Below, one piece after another: positions 16,606-24,108 of a stretch of DNA of 64,000 bases. Source of the DNA: Pararhizobium antarcticum (lineage in GTDB: Bacteria > Pseudomonadota > Alphaproteobacteria > Rhizobiales > Rhizobiaceae); NCBI RefSeq assembly GCF_001885585.1, contig NZ_LSRP01000068.1:44394-108393 (forward strand). Direction: 5' to 3'. The notes below the pieces were generated by a model. It ran no database searches. It was not told the origin of the DNA and saw only the letters and a list, made by a program, of their open reading frames with translations. The number at the start of each line of letters is the position of its first letter. Within the stretch, counting starts at the first letter, position 1. A program made the translations under genes and the position numbers.

Positions 16606-17739
16606 ATGGCACTGAGCTGGCGTTTTTCTGCCCTCGCCGACAGGCATCGGGCACTGGGGTCCAACCTTGAGGACTGGAGCGGCATGGGAACCGCCTGGAC
16701 TTACGACAAGGACATCTCCGCTGAACACATCGCCGTGCGCACCAAGGCAGGCATCATGGACGTGTCGGGCCTGAAGAAGGTTCACCTCGTCGGGCCGCAT
16801 GCCATTGCCATTCTCGAATACATTACCACCCGCGACATGACCAAGGTCTATCCCGGCAAGTCGGTCTATGCCTGCATGCTCAACGATCGCGGCCATTTCA
16901 CAGATGACTGCATCGTCTACCGCACCGGCCCGAATGCCTGGATGCTGGTGCACGGCTCGGGCACCGGCTCCGAGGAAATCGCCAAGCAGGCCGTTGGCCG
17001 CAACTGCGCCGTGCTGTTCGACGACGATCTGCATGACCTGTCGCTGCAGGGCCCGCTGGCCGTCGACTATCTCGAAAAATACGTGCCCGGCATTCGCGAC
17101 CTCAAATATTTCCATCACATGCAGACGACCCTGTTCGGCGCGCCGGTGATGATCTCGCGCACCGGCTATACCGGCGAGCGCGGCTACGAGATTTTCGTGC
17201 GCGGCCAGGATGCCGGCCTGGTCTGGGACCGCATCGTCGACGAAGGCAAGGACATCGGCATCATCCCCGTCTGCTTCAGCGTGCTCGACATGCTGCGCGT
17301 CGAGAGCTACCTCCTGTTCTACCCCTACGACAATTCGCAGATGTATCCCTTCGCCGACGAGCAGCCCGGCGACAGCCTCTGGGAACTCGGGCTCGATTTC
17401 ACCGTCAGCCCCGGCAAGACCGGCTTTCGTGGGGCGGAAGAACATGCCCGCCTGAAGGGCAAGGAGCGCTTCAAGATTTTCGGCCTTCTGGTCGAGGCCG
17501 ATGGCCCGACCGATCTCGGCGACGAGGTCTGGGCCGACGGCAGGAAAGTCGGCACCATCACCTGCCCTTCCTATTCGAAACTGACCAATCGCTCGATGGC
17601 CATCATGCGCGTCGATGTTCCCTATGCTGTCCAGGGCACGAAACTCGAGGTGAAGGGGAAGACCGTCAACGCGCCGGCGATCGCCCACACCATCACCTTC
17701 GACGATCCGAAAAAGACAAAACGGACGGCGCAGGGCTGA
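16606..17739 (+). CDS. dmmD: GcvT-like tetrahydrofolate-dependent aminomethyltransferase (DmmD)
   Basis: A 377-residue GcvT-family protein. Typical blocks are AGIMDVSGLKKVHLVGPHA near residues 50-65, GHFTDDCIVYRTGPNAWML, the motif SRTGYTGERGYEIFVRG near 185-200, and DMLRVESYLLFYPYD. Known members transfer a C1 unit from N-methyl substrates to tetrahydrofolate. It is followed at once by three genes in the order of the dimethylamine monooxygenase operon dmmDABC, where this position is taken by a folate-binding GcvT-like protein. Its likely job is trapping formaldehyde released by dimethylamine oxidation as methylene-tetrahydrofolate. An AAGGG ribosome site precedes the ATG. Confidence 0.88.
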   Translation: MALSWRFSALADRHRALGSNLEDWSGMGTAWTYDKDISAEHIAVRTKAGIMDVSGLKKVHLVGPHAIAILEYITTRDMTKVYPGKSVYACMLNDRGHFTDDCIVYRTGPNAWMLVHGSGTGSEEIAKQAVGRNCAVLFDDDLHDLSLQGPLAVDYLEKYVPGIRDLKYFHHMQTTLFGAPVMISRTGYTGERGYEIFVRGQDAGLVWDRIVDEGKDIGIIPVCFSVLDMLRVESYLLFYPYDNSQMYPFADEQPGDSLWELGLDFTVSPGKTGFRGAEEHARLKGKERFKIFGLLVEADGPTDLGDEVWADGRKVGTITCPSYSKLTNRSMAIMRVDVPYAVQGTKLEVKGKTVNAPAIAHTITFDDPKKTKRTAQG

Positions 17740-17749
17740 GGACATCAGC

Positions 17750-18355
17750 ATGCTTGTTCAAGGGATCAAAAGCAGACCGGAATACAAGGGGCTCGAGATC
17801 GATCCCCATGCGAAACGCCACCTCTTCGTCCTTGAGGGCGAAGGGGCAAAAGCCTTGACGGATCAGGTCGAGGCCAAGGGCAAGGATTTCCTCGCCAGAT
17901 CCGAAATCCTCTATCTGGCCGGGGGTGCAGCCCCCAAGGCCTATGACGCGGTCATGGCCGCCCTGTCGCCCGACATTTTCTGGCAGGCACCGACGCTGCA
18001 GCCGATGCTGTTTCGCCTGCGCGCCTGTCTCGAGCAGGCCCGGATGGGCACGCGCATCTATGTCGCCGGCACCGAGGGCTTCATCGGCCAGATCATGCAG
18101 GTGGTCCTCGAATACGGCGTCGATTTCAATTCGATCCACACCGAACATCGCGGTTCGACGGCGCGGCGCGTGCAATGCGTGCACTGCAAGGGCATCACCG
18201 ATGATGTGACGACCAGCCCCTTTGCCTGCACCCATTGCGGATTGTCGCTTCTGGTGCGCGATCACTATTCGCGGCGTCTGGGCGCGTTCCAGGGCGTCAA
18301 CATCGATGCGGAAGAACCGGGCACCGCCCCGCAGCCGGAGGAGATGTTCCCGTGA
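17750..18355 (+). CDS. dmmA: Dimethylamine monooxygenase subunit DmmA-like
   Basis: A 201-residue protein with an N-terminal ferredoxin-reductase-like region (FLARSEILYLAGGAAP, then GTRIYVAGTEGFIGQIM) and a C-terminal zinc-ribbon-like pair, VQCVHCKG and FACTHCG. This matches the small subunit called DmmA in dimethylamine monooxygenase operons and the gamma subunit of heme-dependent oxidative N-demethylase. It starts 10 bases after dmmD, and its TGA overlaps the GTG of dmmB. It is thought to take part in electron transfer or assembly of the complex. The family assignment is from gene order plus motifs. Confidence 0.82.
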   Translation: MLVQGIKSRPEYKGLEIDPHAKRHLFVLEGEGAKALTDQVEAKGKDFLARSEILYLAGGAAPKAYDAVMAALSPDIFWQAPTLQPMLFRLRACLEQARMGTRIYVAGTEGFIGQIMQVVLEYGVDFNSIHTEHRGSTARRVQCVHCKGITDDVTTSPFACTHCGLSLLVRDHYSRRLGAFQGVNIDAEEPGTAPQPEEMFP

Positions 18356-19317
18356 GCCTCAGCACAGACATGCCCGTCCGGGTCGCCGATGTGACGCAGG
18401 TCACCGATCTCGTCAAGCGCTTCCGCTTCGAACGGCTGGACGGCCAGCCGATGCCGTTCTTCTCCGGTGGCGCCCATGTTGTCGTCTCGATGAACGACAA
18501 CGGCTTGCTGCGTCGCAACCCCTACTCGCTGATGTCCAGCCCGGATGACAATAGCGGCTATGACATCAGCGTTTTGCGGGTTCCCAATTCGCGCGGTGGC
18601 TCGATCTTCATGCACGAGCAGGTCAAGCCGGGCGATCAGCTAACGGTCAGCCAGCCCGTCAATCTCTTCGCGCCCGACCATCGCGGCCGCAAGCACATCC
18701 TGATTGCCGGCGGCATCGGCATCACGCCGTTCCTGGCGATGATGGACCAGTTCAGCCGCGACAACGTCGCCTTCGAACTGCACTATGCGATTCGCTCGCG
18801 CACCCACGGCGCCTATTGGCAACAACTGCTCGATCGATATGGCGCGCGCCGGATCAAGATCTATGTCGATGAGGAAAAAAGCACCCTTCCCCTCGCCACG
18901 ATTGTCGAAAACCAGCCGCTCGGCACCCATCTCTATGTCTGCGGACCGGCCGGCATGATCGACGGCGTGCTGCTCACGGCCTTGCAGGCGGGATGGCCGA
19001 AGGAAAACCTGCATTCGGAGCGTTTCCTCGCGCCGCCAGCCGGCCTGCCTTTCCAGGTCTTCCTCGAAAAATCGAATATCCACATGACGGTCGGCGAGCA
19101 CCAGAGCATACTGGAGGCCGCCGAGGCCCATGGCTGCGACGCACCCTACATGTGTCGCGGCGGCGCCTGCGGCCAGTGCGAGACCGCAGTCGTCTCCAGC
19201 GATGGCATGCTCGAGCACAACGACATCTACCTGTCGGACGCGGAAAAGGCGTCGGGCGGGAAAGTCATGATCTGCGTCTCGCGCTTCAAGGGCCAGCAGC
19301 TCGTTCTTCAACTCTAG
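18352..19317 (+). CDS. dmmB: Dimethylamine monooxygenase reductase subunit, PDR/VanB-like (DmmB)
   Basis: A 321-residue iron-sulfur flavoprotein reductase. The flavin-binding motif RNPYSLMSSP is near residue 58, the nucleotide-binding motif GGIGITPFLAM near 120, and VCGPAGM near 200. The C-terminal plant-type [2Fe-2S] ferredoxin domain carries CRGGACGQC and a fourth cysteine in MICVSRF. It should pass electrons from NAD(P)H to the heme subunit DmmC. The GTG at 18352 is chosen because it overlaps the dmmA stop and follows GGAGGAG; the upstream open frame lies inside dmmA. Confidence 0.88.
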   Translation: MSLSTDMPVRVADVTQVTDLVKRFRFERLDGQPMPFFSGGAHVVVSMNDNGLLRRNPYSLMSSPDDNSGYDISVLRVPNSRGGSIFMHEQVKPGDQLTVSQPVNLFAPDHRGRKHILIAGGIGITPFLAMMDQFSRDNVAFELHYAIRSRTHGAYWQQLLDRYGARRIKIYVDEEKSTLPLATIVENQPLGTHLYVCGPAGMIDGVLLTALQAGWPKENLHSERFLAPPAGLPFQVFLEKSNIHMTVGEHQSILEAAEAHGCDAPYMCRGGACGQCETAVVSSDGMLEHNDIYLSDAEKASGGKVMICVSRFKGQQLVLQL

Positions 19318-19352
19318 CGTCCGCATTCAAACGAAAAAAGGGGACCGGACTG

Positions 19353-20393
19353 ATGACCATCACCTTCAAGAGCGAGACGTTTCGCGACGACTTCACCTTC
19401 CGCAACAGCCTCTACAACATCCGGCGCTTCCCTTTTCCCTTCGACCGCGACGACTACATGTATTCGGTCAACATGGAGCCGCATGTCAGGGGCAAGGCCG
19501 ACAGCGTCTTTGAAAACCTTGTTGACGTCGATGAACATTATGTCGCCGAGATGCAGGACCGCGCCAAGGTGCTCAAGGAAGACCCGCTGCGCTGCCAGGC
19601 CCTGCCGCACATGATGGCGGCGCAATGGGACGTGCTGGAACTGCTGATGGAGCATCAGGCGCAGGATTATCCCGCGCATTTCACCCTGACGAAGGATGGC
19701 GACCGCTGGCGCTGGATCAACCGGCCGATGGGCATCGATGACACCTTCACCTTCGGTGACCCCTCGACCCTGCCCTATCCGCCGATGGAATACATCACCC
19801 GCCAGGCGCAGGGCGATTTCTGCATCGTCGACCAGCGCGACAACAATCTCTGGATGGATGCCGGCATGGTCACCACCCAGGCCGACTGGTCGCTGGATTT
19901 CGATATCGGCATGAACTTCATGGAATGGCACGGGCCGGTGCCGCTCGCCCACCAGATCGGCATTTTCGACCGGGCGTTGAAATTCCTCCTGAACCTGCAG
20001 CAGGGCAAGCCGACCCGGCGCCTCAACTGGACGATGACGGTCAATCCGCGGCTCGATACAAGCCCGGAAAACTACCACAAATGGGGACCGGACCGCCTGA
20101 CCGTCACACCTGAGAATGTCGGGCAGAAGATGCACCTGCGCGTCGAGCTGCAGAGCCTCTGGCGCCTGCCGCGCTCCAACGCCATCCTGTTCGTTATCCG
20201 CTGTTATCTGATCAGCCTCGAGGAACTGGTGACCGTGCCGAAATGGGCCCGCCGCCTCCCCCGTGTCCTGCAAAGCCTGCCGCCCGAAATCATCGACTAC
20301 AAGGGCCTCACCCGCAACCGCCCGCTGATGATCGACTGGCTTTCGAAATACGACGACGGGTCCCCGACAAGTGCCGGGATACATCCTGATTGA
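19353..20393 (+). CDS. dmmC: Heme-dependent oxidative N-demethylase / dimethylamine monooxygenase subunit DmmC (DUF3445)
   Basis: A 346-residue protein of the DUF3445 (heme-dependent oxidative N-demethylase alpha) family. Conserved-looking parts are NIRRFPFPFDRDDYMYSVNM at the N-terminus, EMQDRAKVL, the QAQGDFCIVDQRDNNLWMD stretch, and VRVELQSLWRLPRSNAI-type residues near 270-285. In known complexes this heme subunit oxidises a secondary amine such as dimethylamine to methylamine and formaldehyde. The ATG at 19353 follows AAAAAAGGGGACC and gives the family length; an upstream frame overlaps dmmB and is not real. It is the last gene of dmmDABC. Confidence 0.87.
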   Translation: MTITFKSETFRDDFTFRNSLYNIRRFPFPFDRDDYMYSVNMEPHVRGKADSVFENLVDVDEHYVAEMQDRAKVLKEDPLRCQALPHMMAAQWDVLELLMEHQAQDYPAHFTLTKDGDRWRWINRPMGIDDTFTFGDPSTLPYPPMEYITRQAQGDFCIVDQRDNNLWMDAGMVTTQADWSLDFDIGMNFMEWHGPVPLAHQIGIFDRALKFLLNLQQGKPTRRLNWTMTVNPRLDTSPENYHKWGPDRLTVTPENVGQKMHLRVELQSLWRLPRSNAILFVIRCYLISLEELVTVPKWARRLPRVLQSLPPEIIDYKGLTRNRPLMIDWLSKYDDGSPTSAGIHPD

Positions 20394-20403
20394 CGACAGG
20401 AAG

Positions 20404-20570
20404 GCCCCTCCCCAACCCTCTCCACAAGGGGGCGGGAGAGACCGCTTCCGACAATGGCTTCCGACAATGGCTTCCGAGTTTGTCCGTGCAGCTTTGCTTC
20501 AATTGCGCCGGTTTGGCTGGAGGTGTCGACAGGGTAGGCCCTCCCCTTGCGGGGACGGTTGGAAGGGGCC
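20404..20570. repeat. GC-rich palindromic intergenic repeat (RIME-like), copy 2
   Basis: The gap between dmmC and tmm begins with CCCCTCCCCAACCCT (20405-20419, identical to 12491-12505) followed by an imperfect complement GGGGGCGGG. It ends with CCCTCCCCTTGCGGGG (20539-20554). Between the two palindromic arms lies about 110 bases of other sequence, so this copy appears expanded or split compared with copy 1. It may affect transcript stability between dmmC and tmm. Confidence 0.6.
20445..20477 (+). repeat. Short tandem repeat, 13-base unit
   Basis: The unit CTTCCGACAATGG occurs twice in tandem (20445-20470), followed by a partial third copy (CTTCCGA). It sits inside the central part of palindromic repeat copy 2. 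It is probably a replication-slippage product. Confidence 0.7.
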
Positions 20571-20612
20571 TTTCGCCAATCTGACAACGACATAAAAAGG
20601 GAACGCACCAAC

Positions 20613-21950
20613 ATGACCAGAGTAGCCGTGATCGGCGCAGGACCATCCGGTCTTGCGCAATTGAGAGCCTTCCAGTCCGCCGCCCAGAAGGGCGCCGAGA
20701 TCCCCGAAGTCGTCTGCTTTGAGAAGCAGGCCGACTGGGGCGGCCTGTGGAACTACACCTGGCGCACCGGCCTCGATGAATATGGCGAGCCGGTCCATGG
20801 CAGCATGTATCGTTATCTCTGGTCGAACGGGCCGAAAGAGTGTCTGGAATTTGCCGATTATTCCTTCGAGGAGCATTTCGGCAAGCCGATTGGCTCCTAC
20901 CCACCCCGCGCCGTACTCTGGGACTATATCAAGGGCCGCGTCGAAAAGGCCAATGTCCGTGACTGGGTGCGCTTCTCGACGCCGGTGCGCATGGTGCGCT
21001 TCGACGAGGAATCAAAGACCTTCACGGTGACCGCGCACGACCGCGTCAACGACGTGATGTATGACGAGATCTTCGACTATGTCGTCGTCGCCTCCGGCCA
21101 TTTCTCGACCCCGAATGTTCCCTATTTCGAAGGCGTGAAAACCTTTGGCGGTCGCGTGTTGCACGCCCATGACTTCCGCGATGCGCTGGAGTTCAAGGAC
21201 AAGGACGTGCTGATCGTCGGGCGCAGCTACTCGGCTGAGGACATCGGCTCGCAATGCTGGAAATACGGCGCAAGGTCGGTCACCACCAGCTACCGTTCCA
21301 AGCCGATGGGCTTCAAATGGCCGGAACGCTTCGAGGAGCGTCCGCTGCTGCAGAAACTGGTCAACAAAACAGCGCATTTCGCCGATGGCACGACCAAGGA
21401 GGTCGATGCGCTGATCCTGTGCACCGGCTATCTCCACCATTTCCCGTTTCTGCCCGACGACCTGCGCCTGAAGACCGCCAACCGGCTCTGGTCCGACAAC
21501 CTCTACAAGGGCGTCGTCTACGAGGACAATCCACAGCTGATGTATATCGGCATGCAGGACCAGTTCTACACTTTCAACATGTTCGACGCCCAGGCCTGGT
21601 ACGCCCGCGACGTGATCATGGGCCGGATCACGCTTCCCTCGAAGGACGAGATGAAAGCGCATTTCGACAGCTGGCGCGCCCGCGAGGAAACGCTTGAAGA
21701 CGCCGAGCAGATGATCTGGTTCCAGGGCGACTATGTCATCGAATTGCTGGCCGATACCGACTATCCGAAATTCGACATCGAAGGCACCAACAAGACCTTC
21801 ATGGAATGGGAACACCACAAGGCCGACAACATCATGGGCTTCCGCGACAACGCCTACAAATCCCTGATGACCGGCACCATGGCGCCCAAGCATCATACGC
21901 CCTGGCTGGAAGCGATGGACGACACGCTGGAGGTATATCTGAAGAACTGA
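20613..21950 (+). CDS. tmm: Trimethylamine monooxygenase (Tmm), bacterial flavin-containing monooxygenase
   Basis: A 445-residue FMO that oxidises trimethylamine to trimethylamine N-oxide with NADPH and oxygen. The FAD motif GAGPSG is at 8-13, the FMO fingerprint [11 protein letters not shown] at 178-188, the nucleotide-binding region [15 protein letters not shown] from 201, and the [11 protein letters not shown] motif near 282. The conserved asparagine of FMOs is at N72 (WSNGPKE). Length and sequence are like Tmm from marine and methylotrophic bacteria. The ATG at 20613 follows AAAAAGGGAAC and sits directly before the Rossmann strand. It lies downstream of dmmDABC on the same strand and is followed by a strong terminator. 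Confidence 0.93.
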   Translation: MTRVAVIGAGPSGLAQLRAFQSAAQKGAEIPEVVCFEKQADWGGLWNYTWRTGLDEYGEPVHGSMYRYLWSNGPKECLEFADYSFEEHFGKPIGSYPPRAVLWDYIKGRVEKANVRDWVRFSTPVRMVRFDEESKTFTVTAHDRVNDVMYDEIFDYVVVASGHFSTPNVPYFEGVKTFGGRVLHAHDFRDALEFKDKDVLIVGRSYSAEDIGSQCWKYGARSVTTSYRSKPMGFKWPERFEERPLLQKLVNKTAHFADGTTKEVDALILCTGYLHHFPFLPDDLRLKTANRLWSDNLYKGVVYEDNPQLMYIGMQDQFYTFNMFDAQAWYARDVIMGRITLPSKDEMKAHFDSWRAREETLEDAEQMIWFQGDYVIELLADTDYPKFDIEGTNKTFMEWEHHKADNIMGFRDNAYKSLMTGTMAPKHHTPWLEAMDDTLEVYLKN

Positions 21951-22006
21951 CTGCGGGCCTTGGCATAGGCCCTGACGACACGGCGAAAGCGCCGTCCCCC
22001 TGTTCC

Positions 22007-22033
22007 ACGACGCGGCGATTTTTGCCGCGTCGT
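22007..22033 (+). terminator. Rho-independent-type hairpin after tmm
   Basis: ACGACGCGGC and GCCGCGTCGT form a perfect 10-base-pair stem with a 7-base T-rich loop, followed by TTTGCGTTTTG. It lies 57 bases after the tmm stop and separates the tmm transcript from the amt promoter. Confidence 0.75.
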
Positions 22034-22378
22034 TTGCGTTTTGAGCCAACGTGCGCAACACACCATCTTTCGCTGAAAAAATATTCAATTGCCCATTTTT
22101 TAAAATAGATTGCGGAAAATATAGTCATAAATTACTTTAATTTCAGTAACATAACCCCTTGAAACTATTATCGATGAATATAAACTCTTTTTCAGCCTCC
22201 CGATTTTTGCAGCTTTCTGACATGCGTGAAATAACAACCGGGGCGGACGGAAACGATACTTTCAAAAAATGCCACAACCTGGGTTCCGGGCAGGATCGTT
22301 GCGTCCATTATCTCTGATTGTATTCCCTGCTGCCAGACAAGCTGCAACGGCAGACAACGGCTCAAGAAAGGGGACGAC
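22034..22378 (+). promoter_or_regulatory. AT-rich region upstream of amt with a sigma-54-like element
   Basis: The 428-base gap between tmm and amt is AT-rich in its middle (22070-22200), unlike the rest of the block. At 22288-22302 the sequence GGGCAGGATCGTTGC matches the sigma-54 pattern TGGCAC-N5-TTGC with GG and GC elements at the correct spacing and two mismatches in the first hexamer. It lies about 77 bases before the amt ATG. Nitrogen-limited, NtrC-dependent expression of amt genes is well known, so this is a plausible promoter. I did not find a convincing NtrC box. Confidence 0.5.
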
Positions 22379-23734
22379 ATGGAACAGCAATTGACGGAGC
22401 TTGCCGCCAAGGTGGCAACGCTCGAAGCCAGCTCAGGCTGGATGAAGAAAATCGACATGGAGATATTTTACTGGTGGTGCATCGCCTTGATGTTTGCGAT
22501 CCACGCCGGCTTCCTCGCCTATGAAATGGGGGCTTCCCGCGCCAAGAACGTGCTTGCCTCGGGCATCAAGAACATCCTTGCCGTCGCTTTCATCATCCCG
22601 GTCTTCTACTTCGTCGGCTGGTGGATCTACCTTGCCTTCCCCGCCGGCATCACCCCGAATCTCGAGACCGGCGCCGCCGGCCTGCCCTGGTCTGCCTCGA
22701 TGGGCCCGAACCTGACCGACAGCGCATCGGGCATCTTCTGGGGTGCGTTTGCACTCTTTGCGGCGACGACAGCCTCGATCCTGTCGGGTGCCGTCATCGA
22801 ACGCATCCGGCTCTCCGCCTTCATCGTCCTTGCCATCGTCCTCGGTTGCTTCGCCTGGATCCTGGCTGCATCCTGGTCCTGGCATGGCGGCGGCTGGCTG
22901 CTGACGAAATTCGGCTGGCATGATTTTGGCGCAGCAGGCTGCGTGCACATGGTTGCCGGCTTCTTTGCGCTCGGCGTGCTGATCAACCTGGGCCCGCGCA
23001 TCGGCAAGTTCGGCCCCGGCGGCAAGATCAATGATCTCAGCCCCCACAACCTGCCCTTCGCCATCTTCGGCCTGATGCTGATCATCGTCGGCTTCTTCGG
23101 CTTCCTCGGCGGCTGCATGATCTATATCGGCGATGGCCAGTGGACGAGCATCTTCGGCAATCCGACGACGCTGTCGGCCGTGTCCTTCAACGTTCTCATG
23201 GGCTTTGCAGGCGGCATCATCGGCGCATGGCTGATGACGCGCGATCCGTTCTGGATGATGTCCGGCGCTCTGGCCGGCATCTTTGCGGCCGCTCCCGGTC
23301 TCGATGTCTATTATCCGCCTCTGGCCTTCCTGCTCGGCGTCGGTGGCGGCCTGATCACGCCGCTGGCAGACCGCTTCCTGCAGAAAATGGGCGTTGATGA
23401 CGCCGTCGGCGCCGTCTCGGTTCATGGCATTGGCGGTTTGTGGGGCATTTTGGCCTTTGGCATCTTCGCTTCGGGGTATCCGCAGACGGTCGAGGGCGCG
23501 CCCGATACCAACTTCCTCGCGCAGTTGATCGGTGCCGTCACCATGGCACTCGTCGGCTTCGTTCCGGGCTTCCTCGTATCCATGCTGTTGAAAGCAATGG
23601 GCAAGCTGCGCATTCCCGAGAAGATCGAGATCATGGGCATGGACAAGGCCAAGGTTCCTGTCCGCGCCTATCCGGAAGGCCATTTCGGAACGACACCCGG
23701 CGGCATGACGCAAGTTCCCTTCCCGGGCGAATAA
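22379..23734 (+). CDS. amt: Ammonium transporter, Amt family
   Basis: A 451-residue polytopic protein with about eleven membrane segments. Amt hallmarks are the DFGAAGCVHMVAGFFAL segment near residue 182, containing the first pore histidine, and VSVHGIGGLWG near 345 with the second. An N-terminal cytosolic stretch of about 25 residues precedes the first helix. It imports ammonium, and methylammonium as an analogue. Placement beside dmm/tmm/tdm suggests recapture of ammonium or methylamine made by amine catabolism. It is followed by a 55-residue membrane protein and a terminator, so amt and the small gene form one unit. Confidence 0.93.
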   Translation: MEQQLTELAAKVATLEASSGWMKKIDMEIFYWWCIALMFAIHAGFLAYEMGASRAKNVLASGIKNILAVAFIIPVFYFVGWWIYLAFPAGITPNLETGAAGLPWSASMGPNLTDSASGIFWGAFALFAATTASILSGAVIERIRLSAFIVLAIVLGCFAWILAASWSWHGGGWLLTKFGWHDFGAAGCVHMVAGFFALGVLINLGPRIGKFGPGGKINDLSPHNLPFAIFGLMLIIVGFFGFLGGCMIYIGDGQWTSIFGNPTTLSAVSFNVLMGFAGGIIGAWLMTRDPFWMMSGALAGIFAAAPGLDVYYPPLAFLLGVGGGLITPLADRFLQKMGVDDAVGAVSVHGIGGLWGILAFGIFASGYPQTVEGAPDTNFLAQLIGAVTMALVGFVPGFLVSMLLKAMGKLRIPEKIEIMGMDKAKVPVRAYPEGHFGTTPGGMTQVPFPGE

Positions 23735-23833
23735 GATCCATGGGTGCCGCGCGGCCAAACGTGCGGCACCCGTCAAATCACCCCCCGCCCCGGATGCCAC
23801 GACAGCATGGGGCTAGACCTTGAAAGGATTGAC

Positions 23834-24001
23834 ATGGGTTCTCCCATCACCACCTGGGAAGGCGCAGAAGCCTATTTCACCGGCTTTGGCAGCTTCTCCA
23901 CAAGCTTCTTCCTGATTGCCGCGATCGCCTTCACCATCGGCGCCATTGCCTATGGCTCGAAACACGAGACAGAAGCCTACGAGCGCAGCCAGCTCGACTA
24001 G
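23834..24001 (+). CDS. Small single-pass membrane protein downstream of amt
   Basis: A 55-residue protein with a clear ribosome site (AAAGGA) before ATG 23834. A polar N-terminus (MGSPITTWEGAEAYFTGFGS) leads into one hydrophobic helix at about 22-42, then a short charged tail. It lies 99 bases after amt and just before a strong terminator, so it is probably co-transcribed with amt. I do not recognise a family. A small transporter-associated subunit is the obvious hypothesis, by analogy with other small membrane proteins that bind transporters. Confidence 0.7.
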   Translation: MGSPITTWEGAEAYFTGFGSFSTSFFLIAAIAFTIGAIAYGSKHETEAYERSQLD

Positions 24002-24016
24002 CTTTCATACCAGGTC

Positions 24017-24050
24017 AAAGGGCCGGGATGCTGCATCCCGGCCCTTTTTC
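24017..24050. terminator. Strong bidirectional hairpin terminator
   Basis: AAAGGGCCGGGATGC and its complement GCATCCCGGCCCTTT form a near-perfect stem followed by a T-run. It lies 15 bases after the small membrane-protein gene and about 60 bases before the end of tdm on the opposite strand, so it can stop both convergent transcripts. Confidence 0.85.
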
Positions 24051-24108
24051 TGCGTCTTGATGGTGCCTGATCCAGACTTCGATTAAGCCCAGTCCGGGCC
24101 GGAAACAC

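Noticed and set aside
23834..24001. Calling the 55-residue protein after amt a GlnK/PII protein.
   Set aside because: It has a hydrophobic helix and none of the PII T-loop or ferredoxin-like pattern, and is half the length.
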